A stretch of DNA of 64,000 bases from Phycisphaeraceae bacterium (GCA_028282685.1 JANQHK010000025.1:22299-86298), one strand, 5' to 3'; shown: positions 17,740-27,799, numbered from the stretch's first letter. The notes: generated from the letters alone by a model not told the origin. A program made the numbers and translations.

Positions 17740-18189
17740 ATGCTATTGCACGACCTGATCCACCCGGAAATTCTGGCGATCCTGGGCCAGGCGGGTCACT
17801 CCTCGAGGGTGCTCATCGCCGACGGTAACTATCCTTCCTCGCACACACTGGGCCCGAGCGGAGCGCTGGTGTCGCTGAACCTGTCGCCCGGCGTGGTTTC
17901 CTGCACCGATGTCTTGAAAGCGCTGGTGACGACGATCCCGATCGAAAAGGCGAACGTGATGGATTACGCACGGACCGGCCCCTACGGTCTGTCCGAAGAC
18001 CCGCCGATCTGGACTGAATTCCGCCGGATCTTTGCCGACAACCGGTCCGATCTCGAGTTGGAAACGATTGAGCGGTTCGAGTTTTACGATACGGTGCAGG
18101 CACCGAACCACGTGTTGACGATCCAGACCGCCGATCAGCGCATCTACGCCAACCTGCTGCTGACGGTCGGCGTGCGCATGCCGGAGTAA
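17740..18189 (+). CDS. RbsD/FucU family protein (sugar mutarotase/pyranase fold)
   Basis: A 149-aa protein with the family start HPEILAILGQAGHSSRVLIADGNYP, which includes the catalytic His and Asp of ribose pyranase and L-fucose mutarotase, and the late motif TADQRIYANLLLTVGV. Members interconvert anomers of ribose or fucose. Whether this one acts on free sugars is not clear. It lies 15 bp after the glycosyltransferase, with an SD (GGAG), and ends before a bidirectional terminator. Confidence 0.82.
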   Translation: MLLHDLIHPEILAILGQAGHSSRVLIADGNYPSSHTLGPSGALVSLNLSPGVVSCTDVLKALVTTIPIEKANVMDYARTGPYGLSEDPPIWTEFRRIFADNRSDLELETIERFEFYDTVQAPNHVLTIQTADQRIYANLLLTVGVRMPE

Positions 18190-18219
18190 ACCGGGCGCCC
18201 CGCCGCACCCCGACAAAAG

Positions 18220-18250
18220 AAAAACCCGAAACGATGCGTTCCGGGTTTTT
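18220..18250. terminator. bidirectional terminator between convergent genes
   Basis: AAAACCCGaAACG, loop ATG, CGTTcCGGGTTTTT. One mismatch interrupts an otherwise complete stem, with an A-run on the left and a T-run on the right. It serves the RbsD/FucU gene (plus) and the Bax-inhibitor-like gene (minus). Confidence 0.8.
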
Positions 18251-18271
18251 GTGTATCCCTGTAAACAGCGA

Positions 18272-19015
18272 CTAATCTTCGCTGCGCATGTAGAACCAGA
18301 GGGCCAGCCGCAGGATATACCAGAACAGCAGGGCCAGCGAGGCGAACAGCGCCAGCGACGCCACGACGTATTGATCGGTGCGGTAGTCGTGCAGCACCTT
18401 GGAGGTGTCGTACAGGACCCACAGCGAGGCGAAGCCGATCATCGCGACGGTGAAGATGTAGCCCAGTTCAAAATTGAAAACGATGCTGCAGACGATCAAT
18501 CCCAGCGCCACGAAACCGCCCATCCACAAGGCGCTGCGGAGAAAGGAGAAATCCTTGCGTGTGAGGAACACGATCACCGTCAGGGCGCCGAACATGGCGA
18601 TCGTGGCGACCGCGGCGGTGGCGATGATGTTGACGCCGATCTGCCGCCCCAACTGCTGGGCGACGTAGATGAGCGGCAGGAAGATCACCGCCTCAGCAAG
18701 GATATAGATCGCCAGCCCGGCATATTGACTGGACAACGACACGGCACGGCGCGCCATCCGCTCCGCGACATAGCCAACCACCAGAAACAGGCCGAGCACG
18801 ATCAGCCAGTTGTAGCCGCTGACCATGGTCTCGATCAGACCCCGGATACCCGGCACCTGCAGGAGCAGTGCCTCAAGCAGCGCGAAGACACCGATCGCGC
18901 CGGCCAGGTGCAAGTAGGTTTTTTTGATGAACTGGGCACGTGCATCCTCCGCGGCAAACTCGGCAAAGGACTGCTCGGGCATCGGCATCTGACCGTACGG
19001 GGGCGACTGTTGCAT
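18272..19015 (-). CDS. Bax inhibitor-1/YccA family membrane protein
   Basis: A 247-aa protein with seven predicted membrane helices after a 35-residue soluble start. The family pattern is visible in FIKKTYLHLAGAIGVFALLEALLL at the start and FASLWVLYDTSKVLHDY near the end, whose conserved Asp is part of the pH-sensing pair in BsYetJ-type calcium-leak channels. Its role in bacteria is not settled; YccA homologues interact with FtsH. It is convergent with the preceding gene. Confidence 0.87.
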   Translation of the reverse strand: MQQSPPYGQMPMPEQSFAEFAAEDARAQFIKKTYLHLAGAIGVFALLEALLLQVPGIRGLIETMVSGYNWLIVLGLFLVVGYVAERMARRAVSLSSQYAGLAIYILAEAVIFLPLIYVAQQLGRQIGVNIIATAAVATIAMFGALTVIVFLTRKDFSFLRSALWMGGFVALGLIVCSIVFNFELGYIFTVAMIGFASLWVLYDTSKVLHDYRTDQYVVASLALFASLALLFWYILRLALWFYMRSED

Positions 19016-19141
19016 GGTATTTTCCTCGCGGTGAATTGCCCTGTATGGGACCCCAAATGTGTAGTTCAGAATACGTCAATAGGGACTCGCCGACAAGTTA
19101 AAAAACGGTCAACTTCCACGATCACAGAAGGCGATTCGACA

Positions 19142-19170
19142 TTGACCGCGGACCCGGCCGGCCCTAGATT
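19142..19170 (+). promoter_or_regulatory. promoter of the ygfZ-like gene, near-leaderless
   Basis: TTGACC (19142-19147), exactly 17 bp, TAGATT (19165-19170), then nine bases to the ATG. Confidence 0.55.
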
Positions 19171-19179
19171 GAATCGGTC

Positions 19180-20259
19180 ATGCATCCCAGCCCGCTGCAA
19201 CACGCGCACGATGAACAAGGCGTCGTCTACCTGCCGTTCGGCGATCGGGTGCGGATCGTCAGCGGATTCGATGCAATCGAATTGGAATACGCCGCGGTGC
19301 GCAAGGCCGCGGGACTGATGGATCGGCCGGAGCGCGGCTTGCTGCAAGTGCACGGCGGGGATCGGCTGGACTTCCTGCACCGGATGGTCACCGCCGACTG
19401 CAACGGGTTGCAACCCGGCCAAAGCCGCCGATGCTTTCTGCTCAACGCCAAAGGACGCATCCTGGCGGACCTGCTGATCCTGCATAAAGCGGAGCGTACA
19501 TGGATCGGACTTGATGAACCGACGGCCGCCACCGTCATCGACGAACTCGATCAACTGTTGTTCGGCGAGGATGTGCAAATCGAAAATGCCGAACGGCGAA
19601 TGCACTGCCTCTCGCTGCACGGCCCCGGAGCCGGCGCGTTGATCGGATTGACGCTGGAGCCGATGCATCACGTCACCACCGAATTGCACGGCCACGAGGT
19701 GCTGATTCACCGATTCGATGAATGCGGCGTGCCGAGCTATCACCTGTGGATGTCGGGTGATGCGGCGTCGCCGATCTGGGAGGAGCTGTGCCGGGCCGAG
19801 GGATGCAAACCGATCGGTTGGGCGGCGTTCAACACGCTGCGCGTTGAGGCGGGCCAACCGATGTTTCACATCGACTTCGGCCCGAATAACCAGCCGCACG
19901 AAACCGCCTTGCTGCGGGAGACGGTCGATTTCACCAAGGGCTGCTACCGCGGGCAGGAGATCGTGGCGCGGATCGAAGCCCAGGGCCACCCGGCCCAAGT
20001 GATCGTCGGCTACCGCGCCGAGGGCGAAGCGTTGCCCGAGGCGGGAGCGCCGATTGCCGTATCGCATGAAGCCGGCGCCGCGGAGGTCGGCGTGGTGACC
20101 AGTTCCACCCCCTCGCCGATGTTGGGCAACGCGAACATCGGCCTGGCGATGGTCAAGTGGGCCCACCGCGAACCGGGCACGGTGCTGAGCAGCTACGCCG
20201 AGGGCAGTCGGTGCAAATTGACGGTGACCGAGTTGCCGTTCGTGGAAGCAATCCGATAG
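19180..20259 (+). CDS. ygfZ: YgfZ/GcvT-type folate-binding protein
   Basis: A 359-aa folate-binding protein related to GcvT. YgfZ helps build or repair certain iron-sulfur enzymes, including MiaB in E. coli. The diagnostic KGCYRGQEIVAR motif is complete at about residue 251, with its essential Cys. The N-terminal region has the GcvT-like YAAVRKAAGLMDRPERGLLQV and DFLHRMVTADCNGLQPGQ. The promoter ends nine bases from the ATG and there is no SD. miaB itself lies further along in this window but not adjacent. Confidence 0.88.
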   Translation: MHPSPLQHAHDEQGVVYLPFGDRVRIVSGFDAIELEYAAVRKAAGLMDRPERGLLQVHGGDRLDFLHRMVTADCNGLQPGQSRRCFLLNAKGRILADLLILHKAERTWIGLDEPTAATVIDELDQLLFGEDVQIENAERRMHCLSLHGPGAGALIGLTLEPMHHVTTELHGHEVLIHRFDECGVPSYHLWMSGDAASPIWEELCRAEGCKPIGWAAFNTLRVEAGQPMFHIDFGPNNQPHETALLRETVDFTKGCYRGQEIVARIEAQGHPAQVIVGYRAEGEALPEAGAPIAVSHEAGAAEVGVVTSSTPSPMLGNANIGLAMVKWAHREPGTVLSSYAEGSRCKLTVTELPFVEAIR

Positions 20260-20293
20260 GACGATTGCGGCGGTGCTGGCATCCATGCCGATC

Positions 20294-20302
20294 TGCTACA
20301 AT
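20294..20302 (+). promoter_or_regulatory. extended -10 promoter element
   Basis: TGCTACAAT, about 25 bases before the lipoprotein ATG, leaving a short leader that contains AAGGAG. Confidence 0.45.
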
Positions 20303-20327
20303 GTATGAATCACACAAGGAGAACACC

Positions 20328-20687
20328 ATGCGCGCAATGTGGATACTTCTGCCATTGGTTCTGCTCGTCCTGGTCGGCTGCACAACCAAGGTCGACCGCA
20401 ACGACCTGTACGAAATGACACAGAATCCCGTCGGGCAACAGTCCCAGTATTTCTACATGGGCAGTTGCGGTGACTACGATTACATCCGTATGGTCGGCCC
20501 CGGCCCCGAGCACACCTACCGCATCCCCTGCGAGCAGGTGGAAGCCGCATGGCGATATAAACTGACCTACGACCGCCAGCGCTGGACGCCCGTCGAGGTG
20601 ATGGGCGATCATCACGGCCCGATCGCCACCGAAGGGACCAACCGCGTCGTCCTCGTCCAGCCCATGCTGTATCACTTTGAAGATTAG
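20328..20687 (+). CDS. small hypothetical lipoprotein
   Basis: A 119-aa protein. The N-terminus MRAMWILLPLVLLVLVGCTT is a clear lipoprotein signal with Cys18 as the lipid attachment residue. The mature 100 residues contain QSQYFYMGSCGDYDYIRM and YRIPCEQVEAAWRYKLTYDRQRW; no known domain is recognised. AAGGAG lies seven bases before the ATG and a TGCTACAAT promoter lies upstream. It is followed by a degraded stretch without a convincing gene. Confidence 0.72.
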   Translation: MRAMWILLPLVLLVLVGCTTKVDRNDLYEMTQNPVGQQSQYFYMGSCGDYDYIRMVGPGPEHTYRIPCEQVEAAWRYKLTYDRQRWTPVEVMGDHHGPIATEGTNRVVLVQPMLYHFED

Positions 20688-20758
20688 ACCCATCGCCATC
20701 CTGCATCGGGCAGGTCGTCTTGCTGGCGCGGAGCGCCGGTGGGATGAAACGGCCGGTT

Positions 20759-21304
20759 CTAGAATCGGATGGTGGCTTTGACCAGGAACAACCGCTCGAC
20801 TTCACTGATATTAAATCGGGTGACGGCGCCAGGTCCTGTCTGGCGCCTGTAGCAGGCGGTGGCATCGCTGGATCACGGCACGCTGGACATGGCCAGGCCG
20901 CTCTTGTCGAGCTTCTCGTAACCCTTGTCGCCGGCCGTGGCGTTGGGCCAACGCCGACGAGGTGCGTCCTTCGCTTCCATGCGATACCCGTTGCCAACCC
21001 ATCCTTGGTATGACCATTCATTGGACCTACCCTGTTTTGTTTGTTCCCCGGAAAGGCGGAATGTCAGCGGTCTCAAATGGAGTTGTACAGAATTCCCTTC
21101 GGCCGTTGATCGCGACGCGTTTAATGAAACACAGCATATTTCCCTGGCGCCCCGGCTGCGGAATTGGCCCAATGGAGTCTGTTTTGGGGCCAATAAAGTC
21201 CGCAGAATTCTCCCCGGGGATATACGTATTGGGTTAATCCTTCCTGACAAGCTGCCGATGAAAATCCCAGTGCAGTGTTGCGGGACGCTGATCAGACGCG
21301 CCAT
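20759..21304 (-). pseudogene. possible remnant of an outer-membrane beta-barrel protein
   Basis: On the minus strand, the last codons before the stop at 20759 read RFNISEVERLFLVKATIRF: alternating hydrophobic residues ending in Phe, as in the last strand of outer-membrane barrels. The same frame continues upstream, past one TGA at 20873-20875, into an open stretch up to 21304 with EWSYQGWVGNGYRMEAKDAP and GDKGYEKLDKSGLAMSS. A perfect 8-bp hairpin (GGCGCCAG/CTGGCGCC, 20825-20847) lies between. The rest of the 660-bp gap holds no gene I can support. YfiR-kinase operons often carry a TonB-dependent receptor, which makes a barrel remnant plausible here. Confidence 0.3.
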
Positions 21305-21348
21305 CTGCCCTGCTCCGGGAGGGAACGGCTGCCAGACCAGTCCACGCC

Positions 21349-21984
21349 ATGAAGCCCACAGGAGTGATTCCGGCTGTAGTCACCATGTCGGCCTGTCTGC
21401 TGTTTTCGGGTGGGTCGCAGATTGCCGGAGCTGCGCGCGAGAATAATGACGAGCAGCGTATCAAGCTGGCCAAGATCAAGTCCGCCTATCTGCTGAACTT
21501 CCTGAAATACACCCACTGGCCGAACGAGGCCTTCCCGGAGAAGGGAACGCCCATTCGATTGGCCGTTCTGGGCAACGATCCGCTCGGCAAGATTCTCGAT
21601 CTGACCATGCAGGGGAAAACGGTGGCCAAACGCCCGATTCAGATCTCGCGCATGCACTGGCCCGAGAAAGACCGATACCGGGAAAAACAGGATCACGAAA
21701 AGGCACTGCAACAGTGTCTGGAACACCTCAATCAGCAACACATGCTCTTTCTCTGCGCTTCCGAGCGGGAGCGTATCGAAACCATTCTTTCGCGTCTTGA
21801 TCCGAAGCACCTGCTGACCGTCGGGGATCACTATGACCTGGTCGACGCGGGGACAATGATCGGCCTGACCCTGGAAAAAGGACGCGTGGTGTTTTACGCC
21901 AACACTCGGGCCATGGAGCAAACCCGGGCCAAAGTCAGCTCCAAGGTTCTGAGACTGGCACGATTGATTCACAAGGAGGATTGA
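21349..21984 (+). CDS. YfiR family (DUF4154) periplasmic protein
   Basis: A 211-aa exported protein: signal peptide (residues 1-28, ending AGA), then the DUF4154/YfiR domain with [29 protein letters not shown], and the late [22 protein letters not shown]. In Pseudomonas, YfiR represses the diguanylate cyclase YfiN from the periplasm in response to envelope redox or stress. Here it precedes a membrane histidine kinase by two bases, so it probably modulates that kinase's sensor domain. No good SD is visible. Confidence 0.88.
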   Translation: MKPTGVIPAVVTMSACLLFSGGSQIAGAARENNDEQRIKLAKIKSAYLLNFLKYTHWPNEAFPEKGTPIRLAVLGNDPLGKILDLTMQGKTVAKRPIQISRMHWPEKDRYREKQDHEKALQQCLEHLNQQHMLFLCASERERIETILSRLDPKHLLTVGDHYDLVDAGTMIGLTLEKGRVVFYANTRAMEQTRAKVSSKVLRLARLIHKED

Positions 21985-21986
21985 CC

Positions 21987-24362
21987 GTGACATACCGGAT
22001 TCGATCCATTGGCACGAAGGTGCTTCTCCTGCTGGTGCTGACCTGCGCGGGGGCGGTGTTTCTCGTGGTGACCATCCTGGCCTGGCATACCCTGACGACG
22101 TTCAAACAGAATACGATCAACCACATGCTCTTGGAAACACAGATGCTGGCGAGCAACAGCACCGCCGCCCTCAGCTTCGACGACAAGGAAAGCGCCGGGG
22201 AAATTCTCAGTGCCCTCAAGCACGAAAAGGACGTGCTGGGTGCCTGGGTCTTTGATGCTCAGGGAAATATATTCAAGCACTATTGCAACCAACCGGATCA
22301 TCACCGCGAGGCGCCGCCCCTTGGCCAGGATGGTTATACGCTGGATGACCGTACGCTCGGGACACAAGCATCCATCGTTCATGACAGCGAGAAGCTGGGC
22401 ACGCTGGCGATCTTGTTTGACATGAAACCGACCTACCAACGGCTGGCGCGCATGATCCTGGTCGCGGTGAATACGAGTCTGGTCGTGATCGGTCTGGCCA
22501 CTCTTGCCGCCATACGGCTCAGACGTTTCGTCTCGCAACCCATTGCCGAACTGGTGAAAACGGCGGATCAGGTCTCGCACAACAACGATTACAGCATCCG
22601 GGCCAAGCGCTTCTCCAATGACGAACTGGGGCGGATGACCGACCAGTTCAACATCATGCTCGACCGGATTCAGGAGCGCGACCAGACGATTTCCGCAGCG
22701 CAGGATCAACTCGAACAGCGGGTTCGTCAGCGCACGGCGGAACTGGAGCAGGCCACCCGCCGCGCCGAGGCGGCCAGCCGGGCCAAGAGCGCCTTCCTGG
22801 CCAACATGAGCCATGAGATTCGCACCCCGATGACCGCCATCATCGGCTTCAGCGACATGCTGCTCGATCCCGAACAGACCAACAGCGACAAACTCGACTG
22901 CATTCAGACCATCCGGCGCAACGGGCAGCACCTGCTGAGCATCATCAACGACATCCTGGACATCTCCAAGATCGAAGCGGGGCGGATGACGGTCGAGAAG
23001 ATTGAAACGCCTCTGGTGGACACGATGGCCCACGTCTGCTCGCTGATGCGGATGCGCGCCGGGGAAAAGGGCATCAATTTCAAGGTCGATTACCTGGGGA
23101 GTATGCCGAAGTTCTTGCGCACCGATCCAACGCGTCTGAAGCAGATGCTGATGAACCTGCTGGGCAATGCGATCAAGTTCACCGACAGCGGCGGCAGCGT
23201 CCGTCTGCTCATTCAACTGGAAGACCAATCCGATCGGCCGCCACGTATCCGATTCGATGTCATCGATACCGGCATCGGTATCCCCAAGAATAAACTCAGC
23301 CACCTGTTCCAATCGTTCAAGCAGGTCGACCAGGCGATGACCCGGAAATACGGGGGAACGGGCCTGGGGCTGATCATCACCAAGCGCCTGGCGCAAATGC
23401 TGGGCGGCGATGTGAACGTCAAGAGCCAGGAAGGGATCGGCTCCACATTCACGTTGACGTTGGAAACCGGTCCGCTGGAGAACATGGAAATGCTTACCGA
23501 CCCCAACGAGGCCTACTGCCAGGCCAGCGAGGCCTGCCAGCGGTCGCAAGAAGAGGAGAGGCCCCCGAGCGGGGGACGTCTGCTGCTGGCGGAAGACGGC
23601 CCGGACAACCAACGCCTGATTCGAAGTCTGCTTCAAAAGGCCGGTTTTGACGTGGACCTGGCGGACAACGGCCGCATCGCTTGTGAAAAGGCGTGGACGA
23701 AGGATGGCCGGCCTGCGTACGACGTGATCCTGATGGACATGCAAATGCCCGAGCTGGACGGCTACGAGGCCACGCGGCTGCTGCGTGACGAGGGATACAA
23801 ATCGCCGATCGTGGCGCTGACCGCGCACGCCATGGCTGGAGATCGGGATAAATGTATCGAGGCCGGCTGCGATGATTACGCCACCAAGCCGATCGATCGC
23901 GCCAAATTGCTGGAGATCATCGGCCGCCTGATTGGTTTCGAGCAAGTCGCCGAAGTGACAAAGCAAAGATCGCAATCAGAGGAGGCCACAAGTTCAAACA
24001 CTCAACCCGCTGCGTTCCCATCGTCCGGCAAGGACGATGAATCGCCCCTTTGGAGCGAATACGCGAACGATCCCGACATGCGGGAGCTGGTCGTTGAGTT
24101 CGTCGGTGAATTGCCGAATCGAGTCAGCCAAATTCAAAATCACCTGACGAACCAGAATCTGTCGGAATTGGTTGTCTTGGCGCATCAACTGAAGGGGGCC
24201 GCGGGAGGATACGGTTACGGCTCCATCACCGACGCCGCCCGCGAACTGGAGAAATGCGCCAAGGCAGGCAACGATCTCGAAGGAATCAAACAACAAGTGA
24301 ACGGTTTATCCCGTTTGTGCGAACGCGCCATTCAAGGCCTGCAAACGCAACCGACCGAGTGA
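21987..24362 (+). CDS. hybrid sensor histidine kinase (CHASE8-like, HAMP, HisKA, HATPase, REC, Hpt)
   Basis: A 791-aa phosphorelay kinase. Order: membrane helix (about 10-32), periplasmic sensor of about 120 residues with the CHASE8-like [20 protein letters not shown], second helix (about 155-178), HAMP, coiled coil, HisKA with phospho-acceptor His276 (MSHEIRTP), ATPase with N-box [15 protein letters not shown] and GGTGLGL. A receiver with Asp584 ([11 protein letters not shown], later TKP) and an Hpt domain with His733 ([10 protein letters not shown]) follow. The GTG start is chosen because AAGGAGGA lies seven bases upstream; TTG at 21981 would be too close. The Hpt domain probably passes phosphate to the next gene's receiver. 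Confidence 0.92.
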   Translation: MTYRIRSIGTKVLLLLVLTCAGAVFLVVTILAWHTLTTFKQNTINHMLLETQMLASNSTAALSFDDKESAGEILSALKHEKDVLGAWVFDAQGNIFKHYCNQPDHHREAPPLGQDGYTLDDRTLGTQASIVHDSEKLGTLAILFDMKPTYQRLARMILVAVNTSLVVIGLATLAAIRLRRFVSQPIAELVKTADQVSHNNDYSIRAKRFSNDELGRMTDQFNIMLDRIQERDQTISAAQDQLEQRVRQRTAELEQATRRAEAASRAKSAFLANMSHEIRTPMTAIIGFSDMLLDPEQTNSDKLDCIQTIRRNGQHLLSIINDILDISKIEAGRMTVEKIETPLVDTMAHVCSLMRMRAGEKGINFKVDYLGSMPKFLRTDPTRLKQMLMNLLGNAIKFTDSGGSVRLLIQLEDQSDRPPRIRFDVIDTGIGIPKNKLSHLFQSFKQVDQAMTRKYGGTGLGLIITKRLAQMLGGDVNVKSQEGIGSTFTLTLETGPLENMEMLTDPNEAYCQASEACQRSQEEERPPSGGRLLLAEDGPDNQRLIRSLLQKAGFDVDLADNGRIACEKAWTKDGRPAYDVILMDMQMPELDGYEATRLLRDEGYKSPIVALTAHAMAGDRDKCIEAGCDDYATKPIDRAKLLEIIGRLIGFEQVAEVTKQRSQSEEATSSNTQPAAFPSSGKDDESPLWSEYANDPDMRELVVEFVGELPNRVSQIQNHLTNQNLSELVVLAHQLKGAAGGYGYGSITDAARELEKCAKAGNDLEGIKQQVNGLSRLCERAIQGLQTQPTE

Positions 24363-24367
24363 AAAAC

Positions 24368-26158
24368 ATGAAGCGCAAACAACAGGTTTTTATCGTTGAC
24401 GACGATTCGATGACCCGCAAACTGCTGGAGGTCCGTCTGAAGCGTCTGAATGTCGAAATCCAGTCGGCCAGCAACGGCCCCGACGGGATCGCGCACATTC
24501 GAGAGCATCAGCCCGATCTGGTGCTGCTCGATGTGTCCATGCCCGGCATGGACGGCTTTGAAGTCTGCCGCTCGTTGCGCAACGATCCCCTGACGCGCGA
24601 CATTCCGGTGATCTTCCTGACCGGCAGTGACGAATCCAGCGAGAAAGAGCGCGGCTTTGAATTGGGCGCCGTGGATTACGTCACCAAGCCCTACGATTCA
24701 GCCGAACTGTGCGCGCGCGTGAGAGCGGCGTTGCGCACCCAGTCGCTCGTGCTCGCCCTGGAAACCCAGGCGGAAACCGATGCGCTGACCGGCCTGCCCA
24801 ATCGAAAGGGATTCTACAAGGCCATCGGACGCGCCCTCGACCGCATGAAGCACGAGGAAGCCGCTCCCTTTGCGGTCATCTATCTCGACCTCGACGGCTT
24901 CAAGATTATCAACGACAGTCTCGGCCATCACATCGGTGACGAATTGCTGGTGCACGTATCGCAGACCTTGCAGGAAATACTTGACAACAATCCGCCCGAA
25001 TTCTCGTCGCGCGGGACGGTTGCGCGATTGGGTGGAGATGAGTTCACCATCCTGGTCGAGTCCATCGCCAGCCAGGAGTCGGTGACCGAGATGTCCGAGC
25101 GCATCCTCCAGCAGATCAATCAGACCGTGGTGATCCAGGGATACCACCTGACCGTTCAGGCCAGCATCGGCATCAAGGTCTGCAAGAATCAGTCCCAGGG
25201 CGCCGAGGAAGTGCTGCGCGACGGCGATACCGCCATGTACAAAGCCAAGATCGCCGGCAAGAACCGGTTTGTGGTTTTTGACAAGAAAATGCACGAGGAA
25301 GCAATGGAGCGCCTCGAGCTGGAAATCGAATTGAGGAAAGTCCTCGAGCGCGAACAACTGACCCTGCAATACCAGCCCGTGGTGGATTTGTGTCAATCCT
25401 CCCTGGCCGGCTTCGAGGCGCTGATTCGGTGGAATCATCCCGAGCGCGGCGTGATCGGGCCGGACAAGTTCATCCCCATCGCCGAAGAAACCGGTTTAAT
25501 TATCCCCATCGGGCAATGGGTGATTGAAAAAGCGATCACGCAATTGATCACCTGGCGTCAAAGTTCCCCAGCGTGGTCCGATCTCAGCATGAGCATCAAC
25601 CTGTCGCGCGTGCAGTTCCGCGCCGAGGATCTGGTCGAATTCATTACCTCCATGCTCGAGAAGTATGCGCTGCCCGCCGAGGCGTTGGTGTTCGAAATCA
25701 CCGAGAGCGTGATCGTGCACGACTCCCGCACGGTGGTGCCCATGATGGAGCGCCTGCGTGCGCTGGGCTGTCGACTGGCCATGGACGATTTCGGCAAGGG
25801 ATACTCGTCTCTGTCGAGCTTACACTGCTTCCCGCTGGATTACCTGAAAATCGATCGCCAGTTCATTGCGAGCATGACCGAAACACGGGCCCACTCGGCG
25901 GTGGTCTATACGATCATCAACCTCGCGGAAAATCTCAACATGCAGGTGATTGCCGAGGGATTGGAAACACGCGAGCAGGCCGTTCAGTTGCTGGCCATGG
26001 ACTGCCGATACGGACAGGGTTATTTCTTCAGTCGGGCCAAAAACGCGGAACAGGCCACAGCGATGCTGACGGACCCGCAACAGTTCACCGGGTGCCTCGA
26101 ACACTCCGATGACTCCGCCCCCTTCTCCAAAACGGCACTGCAAGCAGCCAGCAGGTGA
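24368..26158 (+). CDS. response regulator with GGDEF and EAL domains
   Basis: A 596-aa c-di-GMP regulator. A receiver (1-125) carries phospho-acceptor Asp55 in LVLLDVSMPG and VTKP. A GGDEF domain follows with an intact RLGGDEFTIL motif (222-226), suggesting cyclase activity. An EAL domain (from about 340) has FEALIRW (EAL at 350-352), ITESVI, DDFGKGYSSL, LKIDRQFI and a QGYFFSRA end, so phosphodiesterase residues also look intact. Which activity dominates cannot be read. It starts five bases after the hybrid kinase stop and is the obvious target of that kinase's phosphorelay. Confidence 0.93.
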   Translation: MKRKQQVFIVDDDSMTRKLLEVRLKRLNVEIQSASNGPDGIAHIREHQPDLVLLDVSMPGMDGFEVCRSLRNDPLTRDIPVIFLTGSDESSEKERGFELGAVDYVTKPYDSAELCARVRAALRTQSLVLALETQAETDALTGLPNRKGFYKAIGRALDRMKHEEAAPFAVIYLDLDGFKIINDSLGHHIGDELLVHVSQTLQEILDNNPPEFSSRGTVARLGGDEFTILVESIASQESVTEMSERILQQINQTVVIQGYHLTVQASIGIKVCKNQSQGAEEVLRDGDTAMYKAKIAGKNRFVVFDKKMHEEAMERLELEIELRKVLEREQLTLQYQPVVDLCQSSLAGFEALIRWNHPERGVIGPDKFIPIAEETGLIIPIGQWVIEKAITQLITWRQSSPAWSDLSMSINLSRVQFRAEDLVEFITSMLEKYALPAEALVFEITESVIVHDSRTVVPMMERLRALGCRLAMDDFGKGYSSLSSLHCFPLDYLKIDRQFIASMTETRAHSAVVYTIINLAENLNMQVIAEGLETREQAVQLLAMDCRYGQGYFFSRAKNAEQATAMLTDPQQFTGCLEHSDDSAPFSKTALQAASR

Positions 26159-26195
26159 TGGAGCAGGCCTGACGCCCTCGCGGACGTGGGTGAGT

Positions 26196-27764
26196 TTAAA
26201 GGGAGGTCAACGCCAGCCGGCCAAACAACGTCAGGGGTTGAGAGCCGGTGATCGTCACCGGCAGAATCTGCCCGACCAGGGCATCGGCGCGGACATCCCG
26301 GGCATCGAACATCACGATCAGGTCGCCCCCGGTGCGGCCGGATAGCTGCGTGAAGGTTTCCGCCTTCTCCCAGCCCAATTCGACGCTTGAACCCGTCCCC
26401 GCTCCACCGAAATGGGACGAACCCACGGCCTGCTTGCGAGCGCGGGCGCTGATGCCTTCGACAAACACATCCAGCGTCCGCCCCACCTGTTCAGCATGAA
26501 CCTCGCCCGACACCGCCGCCTGCGCTTCGAGCAGTTCGACGTTCCGCCGTCGCTTGGTTTGCTCGGGCACATCGTCGGGGAACTTGTCGATCGCCACCGT
26601 TCCGGGCCGGGGGGAATACTTGAAGATGAAGCTGTTCTTGAAGCGCGCCCAGCGAAGCAGTTCGACGGTCTGCGCGAAGTCGTCATCGGTTTCCGTGGGA
26701 AAACCAACGATGAAATCGGAAGCGATCATCACGTCGGGCAGCATGGCGCGCGTACGCTCGATGAAATCGCGATACGCACCGACGGTATAGCCGCGGTTCA
26801 TCCGCTCCAGAATGCGATCGGAACCGGACTGTGCGGGCACGTGCAGATAGCGGCAGATGCGCGGGCAGTCGGCCATGGCCTGAAGAATGTCATCGCCGAA
26901 GCTGCGCGGATAACTGGTGACGAATCGCAGCCGCTGAACGGCCGGAACCCGGTCGTGAATGCGCCGCAACAGATCGGCGAAGGTGGTGATGCGCGAGCCG
27001 GCCGGGAGAACCCCGCGGTGCGCCGCGACACCCGGACCGATCTGCGGTTGCTCGCGTCCGTCGACCAGGGCCGCCGCGCCGTGGTCGTAGCGGTAGTGGT
27101 TGACGGTCTGACCGAGCAGGGTGATTTCAATCACCCCGGCGTCGGCCAGCTTTTTGCATTCCTCGACAATGTGATCGGGCGGGCGATGGACTTCCGCCCC
27201 GCGCGTGTTGGGTACGACGCAGTAGGTGCAGAACTTGTTGCAGCCGCGCGTGATCCGCACATACGCCGAACCACGGTGCGCTTCGGGCTGTAAGGATCGG
27301 CCCAGATCGAGCAGTTCCAGTTGATCGGCGGCGGCGCTGAGCGTTCCACTGCGACGGTGGGTATGACCGGCCAGAGCGATCTGGGACAGGTGCGTTTTCA
27401 CCGCGTTGTCGATCAGCATCGGGATTTTGTCCAGTTCGCCGGGTCCGCAGAGCAGGTCGATCTGCGGGTATTGCTCGACCAGATGCCCGCCGTCGCGCTC
27501 GGCCATGCACCCGATCACACCGAGAATGGCGTCGGGCCGCTGCTTCTTGATCTGCTTGAAATCGCCGACGCGTCCGTGCACCTTGTTTTCTGCGTTCTCA
27601 CGCACCGAGCAGGTGTTATACAGCACGACATCGGCTTCGCGGCAACTGCCGACGAAGCGATAGCCCAGCGCGCGCAGCCGATCCCCGATCAGCTCGCTAT
27701 CCAGCTCGTTCATCTGGCAGCCGAAGGTTTCAATATAGACGGTCTTTCCGTTGGCTTGCGACAT
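26196..27764 (-). CDS. miaB: tRNA-2-methylthio-N6-dimethylallyladenosine synthase MiaB
   Basis: Radical SAM methylthiotransferase acting on A37 of tRNAs that read UNN codons. The 522-aa protein has the UPF0004 N-terminal domain with cysteines in ETFGCQMNELDS (Cys16), LYNTCSVRENA and GVIGCMAE. The radical SAM motif is ITRGCNKFCTYC, followed by VPNTRG. A TRAM-like domain is at the C-terminus. It is longer than the usual 440-480 aa, with insertions around residues 145-165 and 235-260. The ATG at 27764 follows a TACAAT box by seven bases, so a leaderless transcript is likely. The frame is open upstream but without family residues. Confidence 0.93.
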   Translation of the reverse strand: MSQANGKTVYIETFGCQMNELDSELIGDRLRALGYRFVGSCREADVVLYNTCSVRENAENKVHGRVGDFKQIKKQRPDAILGVIGCMAERDGGHLVEQYPQIDLLCGPGELDKIPMLIDNAVKTHLSQIALAGHTHRRSGTLSAAADQLELLDLGRSLQPEAHRGSAYVRITRGCNKFCTYCVVPNTRGAEVHRPPDHIVEECKKLADAGVIEITLLGQTVNHYRYDHGAAALVDGREQPQIGPGVAAHRGVLPAGSRITTFADLLRRIHDRVPAVQRLRFVTSYPRSFGDDILQAMADCPRICRYLHVPAQSGSDRILERMNRGYTVGAYRDFIERTRAMLPDVMIASDFIVGFPTETDDDFAQTVELLRWARFKNSFIFKYSPRPGTVAIDKFPDDVPEQTKRRRNVELLEAQAAVSGEVHAEQVGRTLDVFVEGISARARKQAVGSSHFGGAGTGSSVELGWEKAETFTQLSGRTGGDLIVMFDARDVRADALVGQILPVTITGSQPLTLFGRLALTSL

Positions 27765-27771
27765 CGGCTGT

Positions 27772-27780
27772 ATTGTAGCA
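27772..27780 (-). promoter_or_regulatory. extended -10 promoter of miaB, leaderless
   Basis: Minus strand TGCTACAAT, seven bases before the miaB ATG. It shares a 72-bp gap with the divergent promoter of the BFN-domain gene. Confidence 0.55.
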
Positions 27781-27799
27781 GGCCGATGGTCGGGGGCAC

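Noticed and set aside
21969..23975. 668-codon open frame antisense to the hybrid kinase
   Set aside because: The opposite strand carries clear HisKA, HATPase and REC motifs; the antisense frame is a by-product of codon bias.
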